Of a stretch of 64,000 nucleotides of DNA, positions 33,801 to 42,682 are shown piece by piece (positions within the stretch are counted from its first letter, which is position 1; every line of letters starts with the position of its first letter). Where the stretch lies: the NCBI GenBank assembly GCA_903813345.2, contig CAIIXF020000003.1:7775815-7839814 (forward strand). Reading direction: 5' to 3'. The position numbers were made by a program, and so were the translations under genes. The stretch is from Owenia fusiformis. Taxonomy: Eukaryota; Annelida; Polychaeta; Sabellida; Oweniidae. The notes beneath the pieces are model-generated. The model did no database searches. It was not told the DNA's origin and saw only the letters and a list, made by a program, of their open reading frames with translations.

Positions 33801-36800
33801 ATTCAAGAAGGTAAACATACCATTCATTCCATAATTTTTTACATTCAAGAAGGTAAACATACCATTCATCCCATATTTTTTTACATTCAAGAAGGTAAAC
33901 ATACCATTCATCCCATGATTTTTTACATTCAAGAGGGTAAACATACCATTCATCCCATGATTTTTTACATTCAAGAGGGTAAACATACCATTCATCCCAT
34001 GATTTTTTACATTCAAGAGGGTAAACATACCATTCATCCCATATATTTTTACATTCAAGAGGGTAAACATACCATTCATCCCATAATCTTTTACATTCAA
34101 GAAGGTAAACATACCATTCATTCCATAATTTTTTACATTCAAGAAGGTAAACATACCATTCATCCCATAATTTTTTACATTCAAGAAGGTAAACATACCA
34201 TTCATCCCATAATTTTTTACATTCAAGAAGGTAAACATACCATTCATTCCATAATTTTTTACATTCAAGAAGGTAAACATACCATTCATCCCATATTTTT
34301 TTACATTCAAGAAGGTACGTAAACATACCATTCATCCCATGATTTTTTACATTCAAGAAGGTAAACATACCATTCAACCCATGATTTTTTACATTCAAGA
34401 AGGTAAACATACCATTCACCCCATAATTTTTACATTCAAGAAGGTAAACATACCATTCATCCCACAATTTTTTACATTCAAGAAGGTAAACATACCATTC
34501 ATCCCATAATTTTCACATTCAAGAAGGTAAACCATTCATCCCACAATTTTTTACATTCAAGAAGGTAAACATACCATTCATCCCATAATTTTTTACATTC
34601 AAGAAGGTACGTAAACATACCATTCATCCCACAATTGTTTACATTCAAGAAGATAAACATACCATTCATCCCATGATTTTTTACATTCAAGAAGGTAAAC
34701 AACCATTCATCCCATAATTGTTTACATTCAAGAAGAATTCATTCATCCCATGATTTTTTACATTCAAGAAGGTAAACATACCATTCATCCCATGATTTTT
34801 TACATTCAAGAAGGTAAACATACCATTCACCCCATAATTTTTACATTCAAGAAGGTAAACATACCATTCATCCCATATTTTTTTACATTCAAGAAGGTAA
34901 ACATACCATTCATCCCAAAAGGTTTTCACATTCAAGAAGGTAAACCATTCATCCCACAATTTTTTACATTCAAGAAGGTAAACATACCATTCATCCCATA
35001 ATTTTTCACATTCAAGAAGGTAAACCATTCATCCCACAATTTTTTACATTCAAGAAGGTAAACATACCATTCATCCCATAATTTTTTACATTCAAGAAAG
35101 TAAACATACCATTCATCCCATAATCTTTTACATTCAAGAAGGTAAACATACCATTCATCCCATAATCTTTTACATTCAAGAAGGTAAACATACCATTCAT
35201 CCCATAATTTTTCACATTCAAGAAGGTAAACCATTCATCCCACAATTTTTTACATTCAAGAAGGTAAACATACCATTCATCCCATAATTTTTCACATTCA
35301 AGAAGGTAAACATACCATTCATCCCATATGGTGCGAAGACTCTCCTCTCAGTTAAGATGGAGAGAGTGAGCTGTTTGCGGAAGAGTAATTCTCTAATGAC
35401 TCCATCTCCCCCTCTGTACGTCCCCTCTCCCCCAGTGCCTGGCTGTAGGCTGAATCTCTGCACAATCACAGGGTACCTGAAAGGTCATTTCAAAGTTTTC
35501 TACCAAATCATTCATGTATTTTTACATTTTACAGTAAAATCTGTTTCAGTGGAACACTTTTGCTATTTTCAACAGTGTTTCACCTTGGAGATGTATCACA
35601 TGACTGAATTGATAATGCAACTATCAAAAGTATTCACTTTTTGTTGTGTTCCAATTTACGGGTTTTACTGTTAGATATGGGAGAGTTTAGCTACTATATA
35701 CAATCGAAAAGGCGATCTACAGAGTGTCAAATAAATATGTTCTCCTCCCCTTCGCTTTAACATTCACATGATATAGCGTAACTTTTTTGTCTGTGTAATA
35801 TCTAAATTGCTCTTTACCACATTAAAACTAGGCTCCATGGAGTTACTCCATAAGAAGTTTCAGATGACGAGTTCAACAAGATGCACTTTTATGCACACAA
35901 GTTCATACTTTAAAATTAAGGGGGAGAACATATTTATTTGACACCCTGTATACATATAAATCGCGCATATACAAATACATGTAGCTTCCTCATTTAAATA
36001 GCCGTTTGGCCTTCAGGGTTTGTGTTTGGGAGATTGCAGACATACTTTTGAATTATCATCTAATACTAGTGACACAAAAACTGAGTTAAATAATGTGTCA
36101 CCACATCATTTAATTAAGATGGTGCCTTATTACCTTACAATATTCAGTTACCTTCTTTCAACAATCTCTGGGTCTGTGATTCTCGTGTTCGTCATATGTG
36201 TGTGGACACCACTTCTTCCATCCCAGGTTGGTCCCTGTTACAACAAAATGAAAGCATTAATCTTATGAGCCCAGGGGCTATCAATAGATGGTGTAAACAA
36301 AATGGATAAATTTATTATCAATCATAACTTTGAATTTCAAAGCAATCTTGAATCTTAGATCCTAATAATGAAAATACAAATCAATAAAAGTTTTACATGC
36401 GATATATGAGGTGAGTTTGTCTCTCCAAAAGCATTGTTCTAGTAACAGGAAGAATGTATGTGATCACATGGTACAAGAGTCAAGGAGCACAGTAATCAAA
36501 GTAGAATGTGCTGCATGAACATGACAAGACAAACTGATGTGTGTTAAATCAATATCTAAAAGCACACATATATTGATGACACTATAACATGAAATATGCC
36601 TGTCGATGAGTTCTTCCAATATTGGCTGACCTTTGGGAGGCTCTAGATTTGGGCAAGAACGAAGGCATATTACACGTCATAGTGACATAACTGATGTTTT
36701 ACACACCTTTATTCCCATGGCTACTTTGAAGAATCAATGGTGTCATATTTCTTTTCATGTCATAGTGACATAACCTCTAAATATAGCCCGCTAACTTTCC

Positions 36801-36931
36801 CATTGACTTCCATACAAATGCTTCACTAGGTATGTAATACATGTAGTTATACTTACTGCCCCAGCTCCCCCGGCAACTGTCTCATAGTAACCTACATCCT
36901 GGTCTCCAAATGTTATATTGTTCATACAGCC
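30641..36931 (-). CDS. OPLAH: 5-oxoprolinase (ATP-hydrolysing), 3' half of gene
   Basis: OPLAH opens 5-oxoproline to glutamate with ATP in the gamma-glutamyl (glutathione) cycle, in the cytosol. Five minus-strand exons encode the C-terminal hydantoinase-B-like part: 36931-36857, 36234-36152, 35476-35316, 32406-32309 and 30805-30641. All introns have GT and AG ends, and all phases join without a break. Diagnostic motifs are [82 protein letters not shown] and [10 protein letters not shown]. Upstream exons for the large hydantoinase-A part are not seen; they must lie beyond the repeats at 37053-46875 or outside the window. About 140 C-terminal residues are present out of nearly 1,300 in known family members. 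No frameshift or internal stop is seen in the exons. Confidence 0.95.
30989..31910 (-). mobile_element. Pogo/Tigger-type element with a transposase N-terminal remnant
   Basis: The ends CAGTAAAACCTG and CAGGTTTTACTG are flanked by TA on both sides. Length 922 bp, inside the last OPLAH intron. On the minus strand, at about 31130-31260, an open frame includes [13 protein letters not shown], which resembles the helix-turn-helix DNA-binding region (CENP-B/psq type) at the start of Tigger transposases. The DDE domain is missing, so this is an internally deleted copy. Repeated 'ttccctgttc' and 'ggttttccctacagagag' words fill its flanks. Confidence 0.75.
31911..32308. other. Rest of the last OPLAH intron
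   Basis: Intron sequence between the pogo-type element and the exon ending at 32309. No other feature is seen. Confidence 0.6.
32309..32406 (-). CDS. OPLAH: OPLAH penultimate coding exon
   Basis: 98 bp, between ttttccag and GTAAGA. It encodes [16 protein letters not shown] through TSVDVTAG, the conserved loop before the TPGGGG signature. The first two bases complete the Gly codon begun in the preceding exon. Confidence 0.95.
32409..32520. repeat. 21-bp minisatellite at the 3' splice site
   Basis: Five copies of a unit like gggtgaatacatacacaaaat (plus strand) lie immediately upstream of the exon on the minus strand. The last copy runs into ttttccag. The period is a multiple of three, and the OPLAH frame is open through all copies. 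Confidence 0.9.
32743..35315. repeat. 42-bp minisatellite, about 60 copies, filling an OPLAH intron
   Basis: On the minus strand the unit joins gggatgaatg, GTATGTTTACC, ttcttgaatg and taaaaaattat. The first 10 bases equal the end of the upstream exon and the following GTATGT is its splice donor, so many units repeat an exon-end/donor junction. Units vary at few positions, and runs of variants recur with 420-bp spacing (for example aatctttt at about 33665 and 34085), which shows higher-order amplification. A few units are shortened, such as those with gaatggtttacc. Because 42 is divisible by three, long open frames exist in most frames on both strands. They are not genes. Confidence 0.97.
35316..35476 (-). 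CDS. OPLAH: OPLAH coding exon upstream of the minisatellite intron
   Basis: 161 bp, after ctttcag and before GTATGT. It encodes [16 protein letters not shown] through [13 protein letters not shown]. The next donor, 42 bp on, is also GTATGT and stays in frame, so an alternative form longer by 14 residues is possible. Confidence 0.95.
35532..35670. mobile_element. Pogo/Tigger-type MITE, 139 bp
   Basis: The ends CAGTAAAATCTG and GGGTTTTACTG enclose 'agtggaacac' and 'tgtgttccaa' words. It lies in an OPLAH intron. Confidence 0.7.
35720..35948. mobile_element. Tc1/mariner-type MITE, 229 bp
   Basis: The inverted ends CAGAGTGTCA / TGACACCCTG continue for about 30 bp through aaataaatatgttctcc. TA lies on both sides. 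It is inside an OPLAH intron. Confidence 0.8.
36152..36234 (-). CDS. OPLAH: OPLAH coding exon
   Basis: 83 bp with the motif [20 protein letters not shown], one of the most conserved stretches of hydantoinase-B proteins. It follows ttgtaacag and ends before GTAACT. The last codon, Arg, is split with the next exon. Confidence 0.95.
36857..36931 (-). CDS. OPLAH: OPLAH coding exon, the most upstream one visible
   Basis: 75 bp, phase 0 at both ends, coding [10 protein letters not shown]...[11 protein letters not shown]. The acceptor is ctttcag and the donor GTAAGT. The preceding exon is not found in the 120 bp before the repeat array begins at 37053. Confidence 0.95.
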
Positions 36932-37315
36932 CTGAAAGTAGAAACTTTCATTTTAATATCCCAAGAAGGTTTTAACTGATTAATATACATTATTGGCATT
37001 TCTAAATTTATCATATGCTTCATAATATAATGTAATATTACTCAATTCTATACATATATTTCAATTCATTTATTAAAAAAATCTTTAATATTGACACAAA
37101 GTGTGTCCAGAAGTTTGACATGGCCGCATCTAAGATAAAAAATAAACTTTTTGAAACATTTTAAATAAGTTATAAATTGATTAAACTATTCTGCAAGGCA
37201 GAGGTAAGGTGATCTTTTTGACAAAATGTGCCCTTATCTTTATGAACATCATGGTAAAGTGAAGTTACAGAACTTCATATGCCACTTTGATGTGTAACAA
37301 TGATAGCCTAGTCAA

Positions 37316-37751
37316 TAACCCAGATGCGAGTAGAAATAATCTTGATTTACGTCATTAAAAATTCAAAATTCAGTCAAAGTGATGTCATATTTGAAATCTG
37401 CATGTAAAAGTACATCTATAAATATGGTTTCGAAAATTGTTTATCAACTTTGAAAATTTAATTTTTTTTGAAAATGTGACTTCTTGTTCGGGTTGATTCC
37501 CCATAGACCCCATGATACAAAATCACAAAAAGTGAAATATCTTTTCTTGTATTGGATAAATAACATTTTCTTTTACTGGATATATTTCAGTTTGCATAAC
37601 TATTAGATACATAAGGGTTATATGAAAATTGAATCATTAAAACAGATGTGATTTAAGTTTAAGGGAACTTTCTCCTATACCCGCCATGCTATCTGACCCG
37701 AACGAGCCACCTGGTAGTGAATCTGGTAACTACCTACTCGCATCTGCGTTA
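37316..37751. mobile_element. 436-bp MITE with 18-bp inverted ends
   Basis: The ends taacccagatgcgagtag and ctactcgcatctgcgtta are inverted repeats with one mismatch. The sister repeats near 42033 and 46244 lack it and read directly from gtcaa to cttggtcag, giving an empty site. No target duplication is clear. Confidence 0.8.
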
Positions 37752-37840
37752 TTTGGTCAGAGAACATTCTGACAATACAAAAAATAGTTGGCAAAAGAAG
37801 AAATCTGCTATAAATTAAACGAAGATGAATCTAGATTCCG

Positions 37841-38044
37841 ATTTTAGAAGATGAGTCTGTCAACACTGGATCCTTCGTCGACAACATAGGACAAATTGAT
37901 GTGACAAGGAAAAGTATCCATGTGTTTATGTCCCTAGACAAAGTGACCGTAGGAACATCCGAAAGGAAAATGATTTTCAGCTGGAAAGAACAGGCCGTTA
38001 AACTCATAGACGGAGGAGTGACCATCAAAGGAAGCAACTCTTAA
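37841..38044 (+). CDS. Possible terminal exon, 67 codons, unknown protein
   Basis: After gattttag an open frame runs from ILEDESVNTGSF to LIDGGVTIKGSNS and stops. The composition is protein-like and no family is recognised. The two sister repeats (about 42137-42330 and 46350-46530) carry the same region with a 1-nt shift and stops, so only this copy is intact. It could be the source copy of a captured exon or a TE protein fragment. The strand is opposite to OPLAH. Confidence 0.4.
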   Translation: MLEDESVNTGSFVDNIGQIDVTRKSIHVFMSLDKVTVGTSERKMIFSWKEQAVKLIDGGVTIKGSNS

Positions 38045-38394
38045 AAAAGCATTTTAAAAGAGAGACCATAACAATGCTTGGTGGTGACATAAAAACTTAA
38101 TATTCCAAGTATTTCAGTTTTAATACTTTAAACAATGGTATACAAAATCTTTGCCACATATATTTTATCACCGAAGATTTGTTACCAGGACAGAAAACAA
38201 CTTATTTGTGCTGTTCCAACTGACAAAGGTTTGGAGCGGAAAATAAACAGAGAATGCAAAATTGCAGGGGGAGTAGTTATCCGGACAGATTACAAAACAT
38301 TTAATGCTGTTCCAACTGACAAAGGTTTGGAGCAGAAAGTGAACAGAGAATGCAAAATTGCAGGGGGAGCAGTTGGGTTTACCTGGAGGAAGGG

Positions 38395-38490
38395 TGCATT
38401 GGATAGATGATGAGTAACTCATCAAATCACCAATGACCATGCAGAGGTGGTGAACAATCTCAGTACGCCCAATGCAACTCAAAAAACCAC
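38395..38490 (-). pseudogene. Possible minus-strand exon-like segment in the A unit
   Basis: The minus strand reads RTEIVHHLCMVIGDLMSYSS and ends TLPP before a GTAAAC donor-like site. It is repeated with small changes at 42590-42685 and 46790-46875. The family is not recognised. Confidence 0.25.
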
Positions 38491-41100
38491 ATAAATGCTA
38501 ACCAAAGCTGGGTGAAAAGGGTGAAGAGAATGTACAAACGATATCAAGAAGTCAGTAGTAGAGGTCACTTGAAAGAACTTGCAGCAAAAGAACAAATACA
38601 AGAAGAAGAGAATGTACAGCATAAAAAAAGTGTGAGAAGGAAGCAAACATACTGTTTAAATGATGGGACATGTCATGTTATGGAAGGACTGAAAACAAAT
38701 ATAAGTATCCTCTAACACATACAGGACACAGATGTATGGTGAAAGATACAACAGAACAATTATATAACCAAAAAAAACTTGCAACAAAAGAACAAATACA
38801 AGAGAATGTACAGCATAAAAAGAGTGGGAGAAACAGATAAAGTGTTTAAATGGTGGGACATGTCACGTTATACATGGAAAATCAATTTTACCAACAAAGG
38901 GGAATATACAAGAAAGATATCTATGTTTTTTCATACCTTAAAAGTAAAAATTATTAGATTAAATCAAATGCAAAACTAAGACTTCTCAGAGTCAGAGATT
39001 CCCTTATAGTAAAAAGAGAATGGTATATAAAAATTGCCAATGGCCTACTCAGTAATTTACTGCATTGTGTTAAGATCATCCAGTTATTCCTTAATAAAAA
39101 AGGTGAAATTAGGTGCTGACCACGTAGGTAACAGTTTTAAAACTAGACTACAAGTGATTAACACAGCATCATTCAATAAAAGTGGTTAAGTGGTTCAACA
39201 AAGGGAGCAAGTAGTAGGAGAAAATGCTGGTCAATAACAAATGAGGCAGACAGGATATGGGCAGTGTGAATACACTACAAACAGATGAGGCCTGTGTGTC
39301 TGAACAGACAATAAAGAACTAAGGTTGGCACAAGGAGACCCTATAGAATCAACTCAGCTAGAAGAGAATATGATGAAAGAACCATCGGAATATAAATAGC
39401 CATAGTGTGTTAATTGGTTTGTTATTTGGAGAAATAAAGATATTTTAAGACTCCTAACAATGTAGTTGAACCTGAAGGTGAGTATAAGTACTGTTACAAA
39501 AATGAATTTTTGTCTGTGGTCTAGCCTCCTTACCTGAATCAGTATTATTATTAATTAGGGTCAGTTGTATATTCTTACTGAAACTCTAGATTCGTTATCT
39601 GTAATTTATGCGGCCATTAACCTTTCATTCACCAGAATCTTGCTGACATTCTAGATCAGTTATCATTAATTTATGCGGCCATTAAACTTTCATTTAACCT
39701 CTCAGAAGGTATAGATTGAGTTCCTCTCATTCAACATGCACTTTTGGTGCTTCGACTGTCAACAAAATCACTCTTATCATAGGAGGGAAATTTCAATTTC
39801 AACATGTAAGTAACATGAATTAGCTTAGCATGTCAATTTGACATTTTGTCAATTTGGCATTTCAGGAGGGAAATTTCAATATGTAAGGAACATGATTCAG
39901 CTTAGCATGTCAATTTGGCATTTCAGGAGGGAAATTTCAATATGTAAGGAACATGATTTAGCTTAGCATGTCAATTTGACATTTAGTCAATTTGACATTT
40001 TGTCAATATGGCATTTCAGGAGGGAAATTTCAATATGTAAGGAACATGATTGAGCTTAGCATGTCAATTTGACATTTTGTCAATTTGGCATTTCAGGAGG
40101 GAAATTTCAATATGTAAGGAACATGATTTAGCGTTAGCATGTCAATTTGACATTTGGTCAATTTGGCATTTTGGGGCCAAATTAAAATTGCCCCGTTTTC
40201 AATTTTGATCTTTATTGACAATTAACATGACAATATTGGCACCCAGTGTCAATTTTTATTTTCACACATTGTCGCTCTGTTTGACATATTGTCAATTTTT
40301 ATTTTTACATACTGGCGCAATGTTTGACATTTTGTCAACATTAGGTCTAACATTGTCAATTGTAAATTATCAATATTGACGTATTGTCAACTTTTATTTT
40401 TACATATTGGCGCAATGTTTGACATATTGTCAACTTTAGGACAAACATTATCAGTTGTAAATTATCAATATTGTCATATTGTCAACTTTTATTTTGACAT
40501 ATTGGCGCAATGTTTGACATATTGTCAACTTTAGGTCTAGCATTGTCAGTTGTAAATTATCAATATTGTCATATTGTCAACTTTAATGACAATCATTTAC
40601 AATTATTGATTTCCAAAATTGGCACTCAGCACCAACTTTCACTTTTCATTATTGGTGGTCTATTTGAACAGTTGCTAGCATTTACGACGATTACTGTCAA
40701 TTATCAATATTGGCATTCAGTGCCAACTTTTATTGACAATTATTGATGACTTTTGTCAATTTCTTCATATCAATATTGATACGTTGGGCAAATGACAATT
40801 TCCAATATCGGGATTCTAGAGACAATCCCAACTTTCAAATATCGGCGCTTATTTTTGCCAAATTGTCATTACTATGAACATTTATGGTTTCATTTCATTC
40901 TCGAGATTGGCATTACACTACCAAGGCAACTTTCACTTTATTTTGTCTGATTATGAGGAATTCCAAAGTGATATTTTGCATATTGACAATTAAGTGTTAA
41001 TATCTAGTTTGCAATTGTCAAATTGCATATTAATATTAATATTGGCTTTAATTGTCAATTCTATTTGACGTTCTAATTTCTATGACAATTATTGTTGATG
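38488..41100. repeat. First B unit, non-coding part
   Basis: It resembles 42683-45230. It contains a sub-repeat of about 205 bp (cttgcagcaaaagaacaaat at 38575 and 38780, with counterparts at 42790 and 42975). A word set near 39330-39400 (ccctatagaatcaac, gaaccatcggaat) recurs near 44165 and 50325. Confidence 0.75.
39820..40790. repeat. Array rich in TGTCAA / TTGACA words
   Basis: The first part repeats units with gtcaatttgacattttg, gtcaatttggcatttcag and gagggaaatttcaatatg. The second part repeats units of about 80 bp with tattgtcaactt and attggcgcaatgtttgac. The second B unit has kept only a remnant (44640-44720), so the array expanded or contracted after duplication. Confidence 0.85.
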
Positions 41101-41780
41101 GTTATTCACAAGTGGGGCGTTATCCAACCTTCTTCAAGTCCCTGGGCAAGTCCGATAGTTGTGGTCCAGAAGAAAGATCAGAATGTGTTGCGATATGAGA
41201 CGACTCAATGAAGTAACTGTTAAAGACGCATTACCTATACCACGAATTGATGACACTCTTGATGCCCTGGGGTCTGCCAGTTGGTTTTGCACTCTTGATG
41301 CCCTGGGGTCTGCCAGTTGGTTTTGCACTCTGGACTTGATTAGTGGATATTGGCAGGTCAAATTAGACGATGATGCAAAAACAGGACTTTACGAATTCAA
41401 TGTTATGCCATTCGGGTTATGTAACGCCCCTTCTACTTTCGAGAGATTGATGGAGAGAATCTTTTCGGGAATGCAATGGGACTCAATGATGGTGTATCTC
41501 GACGATATTATAGTGTTCGCCCCAACATTTGAGGGAATGGTGTCGCGGTTGAGCGATGTCCTTGATGTTTTACGACAAGCAAACCTCAAGCTTAAACCGC
41601 AGAAATGCAAATTGTTCAAGATGGAAGTGGAGTACTTGGGACATGTGGTCAGCAAGGACGGCATAAAAACGGATCCAAAGAAAATCGAAGCTGGTCATAT
41701 TACCGTAGTTTCTGCAAGATGTTTCTTCAAAGATGTTGAAGGACAGATAGCCAGATGGCTTCAAGTACTTCATATATTTC
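41101..41780 (+). pseudogene. Gypsy-type reverse transcriptase fragment, copy A
   Basis: It encodes the N-terminal half of a Ty3/Gypsy reverse transcriptase: SSPWASP in the first frame, then after an 8-bp deletion RRLNEVTVKDALPIPRID, TLDLISGYWQVKL with the first catalytic Asp, FGLCNAPSTFERLM, and the YLDDI active-site box near 41500. Homology stops after KKIEA near 41692 and joins the A repeat. A 36-bp segment before the catalytic strand is present twice. Relative to copy B it also lacks 24 bp after DDDAK. No protease, RNase H, integrase or LTR is attached. Confidence 0.9.
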
Positions 41781-42682
41781 AATTTATTTATTTAAAAAAA
41801 TCTTTAATATTGACACAAAGTGTGTCCAGAAGTTTGACATGGCCACATCTAAGATAAAAACATTAACTTTTTGAAACATTTTAAGTAAGCTATAAATTAA
41901 TTAAACTATTCTGCAAGGCAGAGGCAAGATAATCTTTTTGACAAAATGTGCCATATCTTTATAAACATCATGGTAAGGTGAAGTTACATAACTTCATATG
42001 CCACTTTGACATGTAACAATGATAGCCTAGTCAACTTGGTCAGAGAACATTCTGACAATACAAAAAAAATAGTTGGCAAAAGAAGAAATCTGCAATAGAC
42101 ATATTATTAAACGCAGATGAATCTAGATTCCATTTTTAGAAGATGAGTCTGTCAACAATGGATCCTTCGTTGACTACATTGGACAAATTGATGTGACAAG
42201 GAAAAGTAATCATGTGTCTATGTCCCTAACAAAGTGACCGTTGGAACATCTGAAAGGGAAATTATGTTCAACTGGAAAGAATAGGCCGTTAAACTCAGGC
42301 GGAGGAATGACCATCAAACGAAGCAGTGCTTTAAAACATTTAAAAAATAGAGACTACAACAATGTTACCTTGGTGGTAACACAAAAACAAAAAAATATTC
42401 AAGTATTTCAGTTTTAATACTTTCAACAAAATCTTTGCCACATATATTTTATCACGGAAGATTTTTTATTGGGACAGAAAACAACTCATTTAATGCCGTT
42501 CCAACCGAAAAAGGTTTGGAGCAGAAAATAGACAGAGAATGCAAAATTGCAAGGGGAGTAGATGGGTTTACCTGGAGGAAGAGTGCATTGGACAGATGAT
42601 GAGTAACTCATCAAATCACAAATGACTGTGCAGAGGTGATGAACAATTTCAGTACCACCAATGCAACTCAAAAAACCACACA
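41771..42682. repeat. A-B-A-B-A array, second A unit
   Basis: A shorter A unit without the MITE. The counterpart of the exon-like frame at 37841 is broken by a 1-nt deletion and a stop. Confidence 0.85.

Larger units (their letters stand above)
37053..38487. repeat. A-B-A-B-A array, first A unit (with a MITE insertion)
   Basis: It matches 41771-42682 and 45983-46875 from catatatttcaatt to the end near aatgcaact. This copy is longer because of the 436-bp insertion at 37316-37751 and a tandem duplication of about 100 bp near 38206-38380 (gttccaactgacaaagg). Confidence 0.85.

Noticed and set aside
32783-34467. Open frames of up to 542 codons with repeats such as [14 protein letters not shown]
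   Set aside because: They arise from a 42-bp intron minisatellite whose period is divisible by three. Frames are open on both strands, and the array lies inside an OPLAH intron.
32743-35315. CRISPR-like array of 42-bp units
   Set aside because: There are no unique spacers: units are contiguous and similar along their full length. The host gene is an intron-containing animal gene.
38168-38482. 104-codon minus-strand ORF
   Set aside because: It runs across a direct duplication inside the A repeat. Only its last part, before a donor-like site, looks exon-like and is listed separately with low confidence.
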